Below, piece by piece: positions 47,560-62,426 of a DNA stretch of 64,000 nucleotides. Position 1 is the first letter of the stretch, and the number at the start of each line of letters is the position of its first letter. The stretch is from Corynebacterium silvaticum (GTDB taxonomy: Bacteria; Actinomycetota; Actinomycetes; Mycobacteriales; Mycobacteriaceae). The notes beneath the pieces were generated by a model, which was given only the letters and a program-made list of their open reading frames with translations, was not told where the DNA came from and made no database searches. The stretch is taken from positions 30,364-94,363 of the forward strand of contig NZ_SDQO02000005.1 of NCBI RefSeq assembly GCF_004382825.2. Direction: 5' to 3'. Made by a program: the position numbers and the translations under genes.

Positions 47560-48102
47560 TTAAGCGCGCTTGGTGCGCATAACTCCGAATCCTAGAATGG
47601 CGAGGATAACGCCAAGAATTGCCATTCCAATGCCTGCCCACATGGCGATCGATCCAACAAGCCACCATCCATAAGCGCTCAGGAGGATGCCGCGGAGGGT
47701 GTCGCCTTGGAAAAGGGAGTCGCGTATTTTTTGCAGCTTAGCTATTTCCTCTTCGGATGCGCCCTTCTTCTTAGCCTCGTTGATTACAGTTCCCATCTCC
47801 TGGAATGTTTTTCCATCGGCGGAAGCCAGCATATGCTGCCAGATGTAATTATCTGCGTAAGCCTTAGCCTGTGGGCCGGTGGTGAGGTCTTGACCGATCC
47901 ACTTTGTCAGAATTTCTTTAGATTCTTGGTCCTTGAGTTTGTCGATGCCTTCTTGCGTTGGCATCGTGATTTTTTCTTGGACTAGTTGCTCGCGCACAAA
48001 ACCATGTGCGTATGTGCCGCCAAAGATAACAGCAGCGCCGACGACAATGAGAACGATAGAAAAAACGCGGCTTAGTGCGCCGTAGATAACTTTGTTACTC
48101 AT
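47560..48102 (-). CDS. Two-span membrane protein, unknown function
   Basis: A 180-aa protein with one hydrophobic segment at about residues 12-32 (VFSIVLIVVGAAVIFGGTYA) and another at about 145-172 (WWLVGSIAMWAGIGMAILGVILAILGF), joined by a charged, probably helical extracytoplasmic domain (KDQESKEILTKWIG, EMGTVINEAKKKGASEEEI). ATG 48102 gives a sensible N-terminus; the frame continues upstream without similarity to anything. No family recognised. It lies between rplT and the trmH-type gene, on the opposite strand. Confidence 0.65.
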   Translation of the reverse strand: MSNKVIYGALSRVFSIVLIVVGAAVIFGGTYAHGFVREQLVQEKITMPTQEGIDKLKDQESKEILTKWIGQDLTTGPQAKAYADNYIWQHMLASADGKTFQEMGTVINEAKKKGASEEEIAKLQKIRDSLFQGDTLRGILLSAYGWWLVGSIAMWAGIGMAILGVILAILGFGVMRTKRA

Positions 48103-48307
48103 GGTGTTTGAGAGAAACCTTCCTAAAGTTGCTGTGGTGGATGACTGAAATTGGTGACGCACCACATATTTTGCAACCTTAAAATTAACATTGAAATTCT
48201 TGTGTATTGGATTTTGTTTGATGTGATACACAACTCACTTTTTGCGGATTTTAACGGAAGGAGGGGGACACCGGGAAGCAACGAGCATTGCTGATATGGT
48301 TTTCCCC

Positions 48308-49120
48308 ATGGAACTGGATTTTGATCAGCCTTTTAGCGAGAGAACCCCCCGCGTAGTCAACGCCGCAAAGCTTCTACGCACCGCAGGAAGAAAGAAGGCG
48401 GATCGGTTCCTGGCTGAAGGTGAAAATAGCGTCGAAGCGGCGGTAAGCACCGGTGCGGCCACTGACGTGTTTGTTACGGAAACTGCGGCACAAAGATTTG
48501 CCGATGTGATAACTGCTGCCAAACACATGGGCGTGTATGTTCATCCGATCACTGACCGTGCAGCAAAAAGCTTGTCGGATACGGTAAACAACACTGGAAT
48601 TTTTGCGGTATGCCGACCTGTCTTGTGGGATATTAAGTCTGCGTTGAAAGGCCAGCCTCGTTTAGTATGCGTCCCCGTAGGAACAGCAGAGCCAGGTAAC
48701 GCCGGAACTCTGATCCGTGTCGCAGATGCGATGGGCGCTGACTGCATTATCTTTGCTGGAGAGACTGTGGATCCGCAGGGGCCGAAAGCGGTGCGATCGA
48801 GTGCGGGTTCTCTTTTTCATATACCGGTAGTGCGCGAACCCAATATTCAGAGAGTTTGGGATTCTCTCAAAGCGCGTGGTTTGACGATTCTTGCGACCAC
48901 CGCACAAGGGGAAGTAAACCTGGATAATCCGGGGGAGGTCCTTTCCGGCCCGACTGCTTGGCTTATGGGCAATGAGGCGCACGGCCTGGACTCAGAGCTG
49001 ATGGAGAAAGCAGACTACCGCGTGAGCATCCCGATCCGTGGTAGGGCTGAATCCCTGAATCTTGCCACTGCTGCGTCAATTTGCCTTTATGAATCCTCAA
49101 AAGCGCTTTTAGCGGACTAG
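48308..49120 (+). CDS. TrmH/SpoU-family RNA 2'-O-methyltransferase
   Basis: A roughly 270-aa SPOUT methyltransferase. An N-terminal substrate-binding part (RKKADRFLAEGENSVEAAV) is followed by the knotted SAM domain with motifs NAGTLIRVADAMGAD, WLMGNEAHGL and SLNLATAASICLYE. It methylates a ribose in tRNA or 23S rRNA; the target is not evident. ATG 48308 is preferred; ATG 48296 is four codons upstream. It precedes pheST, as in many bacteria. Confidence 0.88.
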   Translation: MELDFDQPFSERTPRVVNAAKLLRTAGRKKADRFLAEGENSVEAAVSTGAATDVFVTETAAQRFADVITAAKHMGVYVHPITDRAAKSLSDTVNNTGIFAVCRPVLWDIKSALKGQPRLVCVPVGTAEPGNAGTLIRVADAMGADCIIFAGETVDPQGPKAVRSSAGSLFHIPVVREPNIQRVWDSLKARGLTILATTAQGEVNLDNPGEVLSGPTAWLMGNEAHGLDSELMEKADYRVSIPIRGRAESLNLATAASICLYESSKALLAD

Positions 49121-49288
49121 AGAATCTGCTGTAGGCAAGCTGTATATAGCTGTTGGAAGCATCGGGTAAAGGGCACGATAACGGAATGATGCTTGCGCCT
49201 CATTTGCCCTGACTCATTTTGTCTACCTCAGTGTGGGTATGATGTGAGGGTTACTCGAATGACTATGGATCCAACAGAGGAGCACTGA

Positions 49289-50344
<1,056 letters not shown>

Positions 50345-50392
50345 AACCCGCACACCGAGAATCTTTCAAGACAAAACAGGAGTTAGTTGTAC

Positions 50393-52903
50393 ATGCTTAT
50401 CTCGCAAAACTGGGTAACGAGACTGCTAGGACATTCCAACAAGGGATGGTACTTGACCCCGGAAGAACTAGACGCAGGTTATGTTCGTGTCGGGTTTGAG
50501 ACCGAAGGCTATGAGGGAATCGCGGAGACAACCGGGCCGTTGGTGCTCGGACGCGTGGAAACGATCGAGGAACTTACAGGCTTTAAAAAGCCCATCCGCC
50601 ATTGCCACGTAAACGTAGGCGATGCTAACGGGACCGGTGATCTGCAGTCCATCGTGTGTGGCGCACGTAATTTCCGCGAAGGCGACCTCGTGGTGGTTTC
50701 CCTGCCAGGTGCTGTTTTACCTGGTAATTTTGCAATTTCTGCCCGAGAGACGTATGGGCGTATGTCCGCTGGAATGATTTGTTCGGCAGCTGAATTAGGG
50801 CTCGCGGACAAGCAGAATTCAGGAATTATTACCTTGCCGGAAGGCGTGGGAACACCCGGCGATGATGCTCGCGCCATCGCGGGCTTAGAAGACACTATTT
50901 TTGATGTTAACGTCACTCCAGATCGTGGATATGCGCTTTCTGCGCGAGGCTTGACCCGGGAACTAGCCTCTGCGTTTAACCTCGACTACGCTGACCCTGC
51001 GGCAGACCTTCGGGTTGCGGGGATTGATGTTTCTGCAGTTCCTGGAGCAGCTAACACATCGCTTTCGGTTGAGCTTAAGCCTGAAACAAAGGCAGTGCGT
51101 TTTGGCCTGCGTAAAGTAACTGGAATTGACCCGGCTGCTGAGTCTCCTTTCTGGCTACAGCGCGAGTTGATGCTGTCTGGGCAACGGCCAGTTAATCCTG
51201 CCACTGACGTGACCAACTACATCATGCTGCTCTTGGGCCAGCCAATGCATGCTTTTGATGCAGACGTGATCACCGGCGACCTTGTTGTGCGCTGCGCTCA
51301 CGCTGGCGAGCAGCTGGAGACCCTCGACCACATCACCCGGACACTCTCGGAAGAAGACGTGGTCATCGCAGATGCTGCTGGAATCCAATCACTGGCAGGC
51401 GTCATGGGCGGAAATATTTCAGAGATCTCTGCGGAGACTACAAACGTCTACTTCGAGGCGGCTAACTGGGATCCGCTTACAATTGCTCGGACCTCGCGCA
51501 GGCATAAGCTCAGCTCCGAAGCTTCTCGACGCTTTGAGCGTGGAGTCGACCCCACGTTAGTGGAGACAGCGCTCGATGCTGCGTGCGCGCTGTTGGTATC
51601 GATCGCAGGCGGAACCACCGAATCGGAGCGTACCCTGATCGGGGAAGTTCCTGCTATGACGAAGGTGCGCATGCTTGCGCTTCGCCCAGCGGCGATCGCG
51701 GGCGTTGATTATTCTCCTGAAACCGTCATTTCTCGCTTAGAAGAGATCGGCTGCGTGGTGGAACGCGAGGGCGATGAGCTTATTGTGACACCGCCAACAT
51801 GGCGCCACGATATTACGATGGCAGCTGATCTGGTGGAAGAAGTCTTGCGTTTGGAGGGGCTAGAGCAGATTCCTTCCATCGTTCCTCCCGCTCCAGTGGG
51901 CACTGGGCTAAGCCGCGCGCAGAAACGTCGTCGGGCAATAGGGCATTCTCTGGCATATAACGGGTACGCGGAAATTCTGCCCACGCCTTTTATCAAGAGC
52001 GACAGCTTTGACCTGTGGGAGCTTCCCTCGGATGACGCTCGTAGACGCACGGTGAAGGTGCAGAACCCACTCGACTCTGATTATGCAATCCTTGCCACCA
52101 CGCTATTACCGTCCATGCTGGAAGCAGTTGCTCGCAACGTATCCCGTGGGCAGCACTCCGTAAGCCTTTTCGGTCTACAGCAGGTTGCTTTTAACCGTGG
52201 CGAGGGCGTTTCCCCAATGCTTGATGTTCGCAGTCGACCAAGCGCGGAGGATGTGCAGGGGCTTTTGGAATCGCTTCCGTATCAGCCACTTCACGTGGCT
52301 ACGGTTGCCACTGGACAGATTGAAAATGAAGGCCCGTGGGGACAAGGACGCGACTATACGTATGCCGATGCCGTGGAATCGGCACGGGTCGTAGCGCGGG
52401 CAGCTGGTGTAGAGCTTGAAGTCTCCAATGCGGAGTATCTTCCGTGGCACCCAGGCCGCTGTGCTGAATTACGCGTGGGTGAGGTAGTTGTAGGTTATGC
52501 AGGCGAGCTGCATACGCAGATTCTGGATCGTCTGGGCTTGCCACCGCGCACCTGTGCGATGGAACTCGATATCACTGCGATGCCATTTGATAATGCTTTC
52601 CCGGCTCCGGTGTTGTCCGCCTTCCCAACCCTGCACCAAGACTTGGCCCTGGTCGTGGACGAAGACGTACCGGCAGAGTCAGTGCGAAAGGTGATTGCGG
52701 AAGCCGCAGGCGAGCTTTTGGAAAAGGTAGAGCTTTTCGACGTCTACCGCTCCGATAACCTCGGGGAAAACAAAAAGTCGCTGGCCTTTTCCTTGGTTTT
52801 CCGGGCGCAAGATCGCACTCTTACCGATGAAGAATGCTCCGAAGGCCGACTTGCAGCGGCTGAGGCAGCCACAAAAAAGTTTGGTGCAGCCATGCGTGCT
52901 TAA
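50393..52903 (+). CDS. pheT: Phenylalanine--tRNA ligase beta subunit
   Basis: 836 aa. Domains in order: tRNA-binding EMAP-like domain (about 40-155), B3/B4 editing domain with RRHKLSSEASRRFERGVDP, B5, and a C-terminal ferredoxin-like anticodon-binding domain (FPTLHQDLALVVDEDV). ATG 50393 is preferred over TTG 50387; AGGAG at 50378-50382 supports it. Confidence 0.96.
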   Translation: MLISQNWVTRLLGHSNKGWYLTPEELDAGYVRVGFETEGYEGIAETTGPLVLGRVETIEELTGFKKPIRHCHVNVGDANGTGDLQSIVCGARNFREGDLVVVSLPGAVLPGNFAISARETYGRMSAGMICSAAELGLADKQNSGIITLPEGVGTPGDDARAIAGLEDTIFDVNVTPDRGYALSARGLTRELASAFNLDYADPAADLRVAGIDVSAVPGAANTSLSVELKPETKAVRFGLRKVTGIDPAAESPFWLQRELMLSGQRPVNPATDVTNYIMLLLGQPMHAFDADVITGDLVVRCAHAGEQLETLDHITRTLSEEDVVIADAAGIQSLAGVMGGNISEISAETTNVYFEAANWDPLTIARTSRRHKLSSEASRRFERGVDPTLVETALDAACALLVSIAGGTTESERTLIGEVPAMTKVRMLALRPAAIAGVDYSPETVISRLEEIGCVVEREGDELIVTPPTWRHDITMAADLVEEVLRLEGLEQIPSIVPPAPVGTGLSRAQKRRRAIGHSLAYNGYAEILPTPFIKSDSFDLWELPSDDARRRTVKVQNPLDSDYAILATTLLPSMLEAVARNVSRGQHSVSLFGLQQVAFNRGEGVSPMLDVRSRPSAEDVQGLLESLPYQPLHVATVATGQIENEGPWGQGRDYTYADAVESARVVARAAGVELEVSNAEYLPWHPGRCAELRVGEVVVGYAGELHTQILDRLGLPPRTCAMELDITAMPFDNAFPAPVLSAFPTLHQDLALVVDEDVPAESVRKVIAEAAGELLEKVELFDVYRSDNLGENKKSLAFSLVFRAQDRTLTDEECSEGRLAAAEAATKKFGAAMRA

Positions 52904-52921
52904 TATAAACACGTAGCTAAC

Positions 52922-52962
52922 GCGTCACATATATCCCAAAAGTCGGGTGTGTGGCGCTTTTG
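52922..52962 (+). terminator. Intrinsic terminator of pheST
   Basis: GCGTCACA pairs with TGTGGCGC (one wobble) over about 20 bases, with TTTTGTGTTTTT following, 19 bases past the pheT stop. Confidence 0.65.
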
Positions 52963-52990
52963 TGTTTTTCAAACAGGGGGCATCGGGGTA

Positions 52991-53036
52991 AATATTCTCG
53001 GAATACTTACATGTTACGGAATACTATGTATATAGT
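52991..53036 (+). promoter_or_regulatory. argC promoter region with repeated CGGAATACT
   Basis: TATAGT at 53031-53036 is a good -10 hexamer ending six bases before the argC ATG, so the transcript is probably leaderless; no ribosome site is present. CGGAATACT occurs at 52999-53007 and 53017-53025, 18 bp apart, and TATTC-TCG-GAATA at 52993-53005 is a small dyad resembling an ARG-box half. These are candidate ArgR contacts. Confidence 0.45.
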
Positions 53037-53042
53037 GGGGTC

Positions 53043-54086
53043 ATGACGATCACGGTAGCAGTCGCGGGTGCAAGCGGATACGCAGGCGGAGAGATTCTCC
53101 GCCTTTTGCTTAACCATCCGCGTTATGTGAGCGGGGAATTAGAAATTGGCACACTAACCGGTTCGTCCACTGCCGGAGAGCCTTTGGGCAAACTCATGCC
53201 TCATTTACCGGAGCTTGCGGATCGAGTAGTGCAACCGACGACCCCAGAGCATCTTGCTGGTCATGATGTAGTTTTCTTGGCCTTGCCACACGGACATTCT
53301 GTGAAAATAGCTAAGGAATGTCAGGACTCGTGCGTGGTCATCGATTGTGCTGCAGACTTCCGTCTTCACAATCAAAGCGATTGGGACCACTATTACGGGG
53401 GAAGTTACTCAGGTTCGTGGCCATATGGAATCCCAGAGATGCCGGGGCATCGTGAACAAATCAGGAGTGCGCGCAAAGTAGCGGTACCTGGGTGCTTTCC
53501 TACGGGGGCCACGTTGGCACTATGGCCGGCTATAAAAATGGGCCTTGTAAGGCCAGACGTATCTATTGTTTCTGTCACGGGAGTCTCCGGCGGAGGGAAA
53601 AAACCGGCTGTGGGGCTACTAGGTGCGGAAACAATGGGATCATTAAGCGCATATAACGTCGCGGGTAGCCACAGGCATACGCCGGAAATAGTCCAAAATT
53701 TGTCAGAATATTCAAGCTCGCCGGTTTCAGTGAGCTTTACTCCAATTCTGGCTCCGTTACCTCGGGGAATTCTTACCACCGCGATAGCTCCGATTGCTCC
53801 GGGAGTCTCTCACAGCGACGCCTATAACGCATACGTTAGTTCCTATGAGTCGGAGCCTTTTGTCCAGGTGCTTCCTCCCGGAATGCAGCCTCAGACTCAA
53901 TCGGTTGTTGGTTCGAACATGTGCCATATCCAGGTAGCTGTGGATTCCACGGCAGAAAAGCTCATCGTTACGTCTGCGATCGACAATCTGACAAAAGGAA
54001 CAGGCGGAGCCGCAGTGCAATGCATGAATATTATTTTGGGCTGGGAAGAAACGTCAGGGCTTCCGCGTACTGGGACTGCGCCCTAG
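53043..54086 (+). CDS. argC: N-acetyl-gamma-glutamyl-phosphate reductase
   Basis: Third step of arginine synthesis. The NADP motif GASGYAGGE is at residues 9-17 and the catalytic cysteine is Cys151 in VPGCFPTG. Length 347 aa is normal. First gene of argCJBDFRGH. Confidence 0.97.
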   Translation: MTITVAVAGASGYAGGEILRLLLNHPRYVSGELEIGTLTGSSTAGEPLGKLMPHLPELADRVVQPTTPEHLAGHDVVFLALPHGHSVKIAKECQDSCVVIDCAADFRLHNQSDWDHYYGGSYSGSWPYGIPEMPGHREQIRSARKVAVPGCFPTGATLALWPAIKMGLVRPDVSIVSVTGVSGGGKKPAVGLLGAETMGSLSAYNVAGSHRHTPEIVQNLSEYSSSPVSVSFTPILAPLPRGILTTAIAPIAPGVSHSDAYNAYVSSYESEPFVQVLPPGMQPQTQSVVGSNMCHIQVAVDSTAEKLIVTSAIDNLTKGTGGAAVQCMNIILGWEETSGLPRTGTAP

Positions 54087-54138
54087 GGCGGATCTTGTGT
54101 ATCGGTTCAAAAGGATAAAAGAAAAGGACGCATTATCC

Positions 54139-55299
54139 ATGAGCACTAGTGGCATCACCGCTGTTAAAGGCTTCTCTGCCGCCGCAACAACCGCAGGAAT
54201 TAAGCCTTCCGGTAATAAAGACATGGCGGTGGTTGTTAACCAAGGCCCAGAGTTTGTAGCCGCCGCAGTTTTTACTAGAAACAAAATTGTGGCAGCGCCT
54301 GTGAAACTGAGCAAGAAGTCGGTAAGCGATGGAACCTTGAAGGCCGTTGTCTTTAACTCCGGGAATGCCAATGCCTGCAATGGGGTACAAGGCGAGCAGG
54401 ATGCTCAAGCCATCGTGGATGCAGTGGCGCGGTCACTTTCGCTCAAAAGCAACGACATCGCGGCATGCTCTACGGGGTTGATCGGAGAACCTTTGCCCGT
54501 CGAAAAGCTACTAGCGGCGACTTCTGTGCTTGTCGACGGCCTAGGCGACCACGGCGAACAAGCAGCCGAAGCAATCATGACTACAGACACCGTCAGTAAA
54601 CAAGCAGTGCTCAAAGAGGCCGATTGGTCGGTAGGTGCAATGGGCAAAGGCGTAGGAATGATGGCGCCTTCGTTGGCCACGATGTTGGTGTGCATTACTA
54701 CGGATGCCTCGGTGTCTTCAGAAGTTGCACAATCTGCGTTGGAAAAAGCTGCAGCGAAGACTTTTAATACCCTCGATATTGATGGTTCTACCTCCACCAA
54801 CGACACCGTGATACTGATGGCAAACGGCGCATCGGGCATAACTCCCAGCACAGAAGCCTTTGAGGCTGCGATATGTGCAGTGTGCGCTGATATAGCCGAT
54901 CAGCTGCAATCGGATGCAGAAGGGGTAACAAAACGGGTTCGCATTACAGTGACCGGTGCTACCAACGATGACCAAGCGCTTCAGGCCGCGCGTACTCTGG
55001 GTCGGGACAATCTGTTTAAATGCGCGATGTTTGGGTCAGATCCAAACTGGGGAAGAGTCCTTGCGGCTATCGGTATGGCAGAAGCCGACATGGACCCCGA
55101 TAATATTTCAGTTTATTTTAATGACCAGCCAGTATGCCTAGCATCGACTGGAACACCTCATGCCCGAGAGGTTGACTTAAGCGGAACCGACATCGATGTT
55201 CGCGTTGACTTGGGCACTACTCACACAGGAACTGCCTTTATCCGGACAACGGACTTGTCCCATGCATACCTGGAAATCAACTCAGCTTATTCCTCCTAA
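54139..55299 (+). CDS. argJ: Glutamate N-acetyltransferase / amino-acid acetyltransferase
   Basis: Recycles the acetyl group in arginine synthesis (ornithine acetyltransferase, often also acetylglutamate synthase). The self-cleavage site before Thr in [13 protein letters not shown] is present, so the 386-aa precursor should split into two chains. ATG 54139 gives the family start [12 protein letters not shown]. Confidence 0.96.
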   Translation: MSTSGITAVKGFSAAATTAGIKPSGNKDMAVVVNQGPEFVAAAVFTRNKIVAAPVKLSKKSVSDGTLKAVVFNSGNANACNGVQGEQDAQAIVDAVARSLSLKSNDIAACSTGLIGEPLPVEKLLAATSVLVDGLGDHGEQAAEAIMTTDTVSKQAVLKEADWSVGAMGKGVGMMAPSLATMLVCITTDASVSSEVAQSALEKAAAKTFNTLDIDGSTSTNDTVILMANGASGITPSTEAFEAAICAVCADIADQLQSDAEGVTKRVRITVTGATNDDQALQAARTLGRDNLFKCAMFGSDPNWGRVLAAIGMAEADMDPDNISVYFNDQPVCLASTGTPHAREVDLSGTDIDVRVDLGTTHTGTAFIRTTDLSHAYLEINSAYSS

Positions 55300-55365
55300 C
55301 AAGTAGAGGGACAAAATGAGCATCACGACCTACGCTCATTCCCGAAACGGAGAAAGGCATTGTCT

Positions 55366-56301
55366 ATGACAGATATGCTTGATCATCTCAGCGCACAAGA
55401 TAGGGCTACGGTGCTAGCTGAGGCTTTGCCGTGGCTACAGCATTTTCGTGACAAGATTGTGGTCGTGAAATATGGCGGCAACGCGATGGTAGATGAATCT
55501 CTCAAAGCCGCATTCGCTGCCGACATGGTCTTTTTACGTACCGTCGGAGCAAAACCCGTGGTAGTGCATGGCGGAGGGCCGCAGATTTCCTCCATGCTGA
55601 ATAAATTAGGTTTAGAAGGCGAATTTAAAGGAGGCTTTCGGGTAACCACTCCTGAAATTATGGAAGTGGTACGGATGGTGCTCTTTGGGCAAGTGGGACG
55701 GGACCTTGTAGGTTTGATCAATTCCCACGGCCCGTACGCGGTTGGCACATCAGGTGAAGACGCGGGGTTGTTTCAAGCAGAAAAACGACTTGTAGCGGTG
55801 GGCGGACAAGCTACCGATATTGGTTTGGTGGGCGACATTACAGCTGTCAACCCCGCGAGCCTCATGGATATCATCGAGGCCGGAAGAATACCCGTAGTAT
55901 CTACGATTGCTCCCGGTGATGACGGAGAAATATACAACGTTAATGCGGACACAGCGGCAGGTGCACTTGCCTCAGCCATCGGCGCGGAACGGCTGCTTAT
56001 TCTCACCAACGTGGAGGGCCTCTATACGGCGTGGCCAGATCAAGGCTCTCTTGTTTCCAAAATCAGCGTAGCGGAGCTTCGCGCGATTATTCCTACCTTG
56101 CATGCAGGCATGATTCCGAAAATGGAAAGTTGCCTTAACGCCGTTATAAAGGGCGTACCTGCAGCGCATGTGATTGATGGGCGCACTCCGCACGCAGTTC
56201 TCCTGGAACTTCTGACCTCCGGCGGTATTGGCACGATGGTGACTCAGGATGCGGCGATCCCAGAAGCAACAATTTTTAGACACACACAAGGAGGGAAATG
56301 A
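55366..56301 (+). CDS. argB: Acetylglutamate kinase
   Basis: Phosphorylates N-acetylglutamate; usual site of arginine feedback inhibition. [12 protein letters not shown] and [14 protein letters not shown] are the nucleotide and substrate loops. ATG 55366 is supported by GGAGAAAGG at 55349-55357; 311 aa. The stop overlaps argD by four bases. Confidence 0.97.
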   Translation: MTDMLDHLSAQDRATVLAEALPWLQHFRDKIVVVKYGGNAMVDESLKAAFAADMVFLRTVGAKPVVVHGGGPQISSMLNKLGLEGEFKGGFRVTTPEIMEVVRMVLFGQVGRDLVGLINSHGPYAVGTSGEDAGLFQAEKRLVAVGGQATDIGLVGDITAVNPASLMDIIEAGRIPVVSTIAPGDDGEIYNVNADTAAGALASAIGAERLLILTNVEGLYTAWPDQGSLVSKISVAELRAIIPTLHAGMIPKMESCLNAVIKGVPAAHVIDGRTPHAVLLELLTSGGIGTMVTQDAAIPEATIFRHTQGGK

Positions 56302-57551
56302 TGAAGGAAGAAAATATATGTCAGACTAAAAACCATGCTGAGCGCCAGTCTGCGCAAGAAAAGTGGTCTGACGTTTTGATGAACACCTATGGGACCCCAG
56401 CGTTGGAACTCGTTGATGGACACGGGGCACTAGTCACTGATTCCCTGGGCAGAGAACATATTGATCTTCTTGCTGGAATTGCCGTGAACTCTTTGGGACA
56501 TGGGCATCCCGCTATTGCAGAGGCGGTAACAACACAGATCCAGAGCTTCTCCCATGTGTCTAACCTTTTTGCTTCTGCACCTGTGGTGAATGCCGCAGAA
56601 AAAATCATTCAATGGTTTGGCCACGGACAACCGGATTCGGACGCGATAATTTCTGATACGCGAGTATTCTTTTGTAACTCAGGAACCGAGGCAAACGAGG
56701 CTGCTTTTAAGATTGCTCGATTGAGCGGGCGAAGCCGAATTTTTGCAGCACACTATGGTTTTCACGGAAGAACAATGGGGGCATTGGCACTAACCGGACA
56801 ACCAGAAAAACAAGCTCCTTTTGCTCCTCTGCCTGCCGGCGTCGAGTTTTATCCTTATGGAGACCTTGACTATCTGCGCAAGCTTGTCGCTATAAATCCT
56901 CACGACGTAGCTGCCATTTTTCTCGAGCCAATTCAGGGAGAAACCGGCGTAATTCCAGCGCCTGAAGGATTCCTGCAAGGAGTCCGGAGCTTATGTACTG
57001 ACAACGGCATCCTGATGGTGGTCGATGAAGTTCAAACCGGTGTCGGGCGTACCGGAGACTTCTTTGCATTCCAACACGATGGGGTGTTGCCGGACGTCGT
57101 TACCATGGCAAAAGGCTTAGGCGGGGGGTTACCTATCGGAGCATGTGTGGCGCATGGAAAGGCAAAGGATTTATTTACTCCTGGATTGCATGGAACCACC
57201 TTTGGCGGGAACCCTGTGGCCTGCGCAGCGGCGGGCGCAGTACTGGACGTGATAAATGAGGGTTTGATCACCGACGTCCGTGCAAAAGGGAAACTCTTTA
57301 AAGACAAGCTATCAGACTTGAAATCCGTCGATCATGTGCGCGGTCGAGGTCTCATGTTGGGGGTAGTGCTGAAGCAGCCTGTCGCAAAAATTGCGGCGCA
57401 ACGGGCAGCAGATTTTGGTGTGGTCCTCAACGCTCCATCGGAATTCGTCTTAAGAATCACCCCGCCATTAATTATCGACACTGAACACATAGTGGAAGCA
57501 GTCGGGCGCATAGAGCGTCTGCTTGATTCCCTGACTGCCCCTACTGAGTGA
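56298..57551 (+). CDS. argD: Acetylornithine aminotransferase
   Basis: PLP enzyme giving acetylornithine. [18 protein letters not shown], the [11 protein letters not shown] segment and TMAKGLGGG (PLP lysine near residue 271) are clear. 417 aa with a 20-residue N-terminal extension; ATG 56298 or 56301, both behind AGGAGGG. Confidence 0.96.
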   Translation: MMKEENICQTKNHAERQSAQEKWSDVLMNTYGTPALELVDGHGALVTDSLGREHIDLLAGIAVNSLGHGHPAIAEAVTTQIQSFSHVSNLFASAPVVNAAEKIIQWFGHGQPDSDAIISDTRVFFCNSGTEANEAAFKIARLSGRSRIFAAHYGFHGRTMGALALTGQPEKQAPFAPLPAGVEFYPYGDLDYLRKLVAINPHDVAAIFLEPIQGETGVIPAPEGFLQGVRSLCTDNGILMVVDEVQTGVGRTGDFFAFQHDGVLPDVVTMAKGLGGGLPIGACVAHGKAKDLFTPGLHGTTFGGNPVACAAAGAVLDVINEGLITDVRAKGKLFKDKLSDLKSVDHVRGRGLMLGVVLKQPVAKIAAQRAADFGVVLNAPSEFVLRITPPLIIDTEHIVEAVGRIERLLDSLTAPTE

Positions 57552-57568
57552 AAGGACCTTGCACACTA

Positions 57569-58588
57569 ATGAACACGGACACAACGATGACTTCTCATGA
57601 CGCCTTTGGCACCTTTGATGCTCCAAAGGCTGGAAAAGCCTTAGCGCGACATTTTTTAGCTGATGATGATCTCACGCCTTCGGAGCAGCGTGAGGTGTTA
57701 GAACTGGCCGCGCAGCTCAAGAAGTATCCGTACTCTTTGCGCCCACTGGAGGGGCCTCAATCAGTCGCGGTTTTGTTTGATAAGACATCAACGCGGACAA
57801 GGTTTTCTTTTGACGCGGGGATTGCGCAGCTGGGAGGAAACGCGATCGTTGTAGATACCAACGCTTCCCAGATGGGCAAAGGAGAGACCTATCAAGATAC
57901 CGGCGCAGTTCTTTCCCGGTTTACCTCGGCCATCGTGTGGCGCACATTTGCACACAGTAACCTTGTGGAGATGGCTCAGACTGCCACGGTGCCCATTATT
58001 AATGCGTTGTCTGATGATCTTCATCCGTGCCAAATCTTGGCGGATCTGCAGACCTGTGTTGAGCATCTTTGTGTAGAAGAAGGTCCCAGCGGCTTGCGTG
58101 GGAAAAAGGCTGTCTATCTCGGAGACGGCAGCAATAACATGGCGAACTCGTATCTCATTGGTTTTGCCACGGCAGGCGTAAACATAAGCATTATTGCTCC
58201 AGCTGATTTTCAACCTAAGGAAGAGTTTGTAGCACGTGCTAAAAAACGTGCTGAGCAAACCGGGGCGGTAGTCACTGTGACTGATGATCTTGATGAAGTG
58301 TCAGGGGCGCATATTGTGATTACAGATACATGGGTGTCTATGGGGATGGAGAAAGACGGTATTGATCGTCGAACTCCTTTTATTCCTTATCAAGTTAACG
58401 ATGCCATTATGGATCGTGCTGATGAGGGCGCTATATTTCTTCATTGCCTCCCCGCATATCGGGGGAATGAAGTTGCTGCTTCTGTTATTGATGGTCCGCA
58501 GTCTGTGGTCTTTGATGAGGCGGAAAATCGCCTACATGCGCAGAAAGCACTCATGTCTTGGCTGCTGGATCACCAACCGACAGCCTAG
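57569..58588 (+). CDS. argF: Ornithine carbamoyltransferase
   Basis: Makes citrulline from ornithine and carbamoyl phosphate. Carbamoyl phosphate site [12 protein letters not shown], and the catalytic HCLPAYRG are all visible. ATG 57569 gives 339 aa with a slightly long N-terminus; ATG 57587 is an alternative. Confidence 0.96.
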   Translation: MNTDTTMTSHDAFGTFDAPKAGKALARHFLADDDLTPSEQREVLELAAQLKKYPYSLRPLEGPQSVAVLFDKTSTRTRFSFDAGIAQLGGNAIVVDTNASQMGKGETYQDTGAVLSRFTSAIVWRTFAHSNLVEMAQTATVPIINALSDDLHPCQILADLQTCVEHLCVEEGPSGLRGKKAVYLGDGSNNMANSYLIGFATAGVNISIIAPADFQPKEEFVARAKKRAEQTGAVVTVTDDLDEVSGAHIVITDTWVSMGMEKDGIDRRTPFIPYQVNDAIMDRADEGAIFLHCLPAYRGNEVAASVIDGPQSVVFDEAENRLHAQKALMSWLLDHQPTA

Positions 58589-58672
58589 GATAGATGCGTA
58601 AAAGCGATATAAAAGAATTCGGTGCCCCGCATAACTTTAGGGGAGCGAAGAGAAAGTTGTGAGGAAGAATCC

Positions 58673-59164
58673 ATGAGCACTAGTCCGATTACGCGAACGG
58701 TTCGGCAAGCCTTGATTCTTGATTTGCTCGAACAAAACCAAGTGTCGAGCCAAATGCAATTGTCCGATCTGCTTAAAGCGAAGGGCGTTGAAATCACCCA
58801 AGGAACGCTATCGCGTGACCTGGATGAACTCGGGGCAAAAAAGGTTCGCCCTGAGGGCGGGCGTGCGTTTTATGCGGTGGGAGCTGCAGATGAGGCAGCA
58901 GTGCCGTCGACGGTAGGCACTCGGGAGAAGCTTCGCAAGATGCTTGACGACTTGCTCGTTTCCGTTGACCACTCCGGCAACATTGCTGTCTTGCGTACCC
59001 CACCTGGGGGTGCTCCATTCTTGGCCTCGTTCATCGACCGTGTGGGAATGGAAGAAGTGGTTGGAACTATCGCTGGCGATGACACCGTTTTTGTTCTTGC
59101 ACGCGATCCAATGACTGGTCAGGACCTTGGGGAATTCCTTAGCCAAAGACGCTCAGGATACTGA
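58673..59164 (+). CDS. argR: Arginine repressor
   Basis: A 163-aa regulator: N-terminal winged helix (about residues 8-75, with [19 protein letters not shown]) and C-terminal hexamerisation/arginine-binding domain ([13 protein letters not shown]...[12 protein letters not shown]). ATG 58673 follows GAGGAA. It sits inside the operon it should control, a feedback arrangement. Confidence 0.96.
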   Translation: MSTSPITRTVRQALILDLLEQNQVSSQMQLSDLLKAKGVEITQGTLSRDLDELGAKKVRPEGGRAFYAVGAADEAAVPSTVGTREKLRKMLDDLLVSVDHSGNIAVLRTPPGGAPFLASFIDRVGMEEVVGTIAGDDTVFVLARDPMTGQDLGEFLSQRRSGY

Positions 59165-59440
59165 TCTGGATGTTTTTCACTCGACTTAGTGGCAATAAAA
59201 GCAGTGTCATGGCTTCCTGAGTCATGAGTTTTCTGGCCTCTTTCCAAGGAACGGAAAATCCCGCTTCGCAATTTATGGGGATGAGTGCATAAACTACCTA
59301 AAGAAGAATTCATATATGTAGAACATCCAAACTTATGGATAGTTTAGTAGCGATAAACCTGCGTCTTTTCCATAAAATCTGCATAATGATCAAAATTTCA
59401 TCTCATATTCAATTCAGTTGAGAATTTTTAAGGAGCAAAC
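59165..59440 (+). promoter_or_regulatory. argG upstream region with possible ARG boxes
   Basis: This 276-base AT-rich gap separates argR from argG, so argGH probably has its own promoter. TGCATAATGATCA at 59380-59392 resembles the corynebacterial ArgR site TGCAT-N4-ATGCA with a lost base; CATATATG at 59311-59318 and a TCAA-TTCAG-TTGA dyad nearer the start are other dyads. AAGGAG precedes argG. Sites are inferred by eye. Confidence 0.4.
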
Positions 59441-62072
<2,632 letters not shown>

Positions 62073-62091
62073 TAAACCTGCTACGTCGAAA

Positions 62092-62134
62092 AGCCTCGAT
62101 CCCTATTTCTTTATCTAGATAGGGTATCGGGGCT
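62092..62134 (+). terminator. Hairpin downstream of argH
   Basis: AGCCTCGATCCCTAT pairs with ATAGGGTATCGGGGCT (one bulge, one wobble) over 12 bases, 20 bases after argH. No T-run follows, so termination may be weak. Confidence 0.55.
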
Positions 62135-62193
62135 CTGTGACTATCACCGGTCCATCAGTCGGGCGATGCGCCAATGTTGTACGCTAGAAAACC

Positions 62194-62379
62194 ATGAGTA
62201 TCGATCCCCAGCTGCTAGAAGTTCTCGCATGTCCCCAAGACAAAGGACCGTTGCGTTATCTAGAGCAGGATAATGTCTTGGTCAACGATCGCCTTGGTAT
62301 TGCCTATCGAATTGAAGACAATATTCCGGTAATGCTTGAAGATGAAGCGATTACGTGGCCCCAAGGGAAAACCCAGTAG
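62194..62379 (+). CDS. Trm112/YcaR-like small protein
   Basis: A 61-aa protein of the Trm112 family ([18 protein letters not shown]...[10 protein letters not shown]). The zinc-type cysteines of eukaryotic Trm112 are reduced to one here. Family members act as partners of methyltransferases or are of unknown role. It lies 48 bases before tyrS. Confidence 0.8.
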   Translation: MSIDPQLLEVLACPQDKGPLRYLEQDNVLVNDRLGIAYRIEDNIPVMLEDEAITWPQGKTQ

Positions 62380-62426
62380 TTTTCCATTTATTTCACAATA
62401 CTCACACAATCAAGGAACCTATCTAC

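Noticed and set aside
49121..49288. T-box or Phe leader peptide upstream of pheS
   Set aside because: No T-box core sequence, no terminator/antiterminator pair and no short frame rich in Phe codons was found; only a 7-bp inverted repeat.
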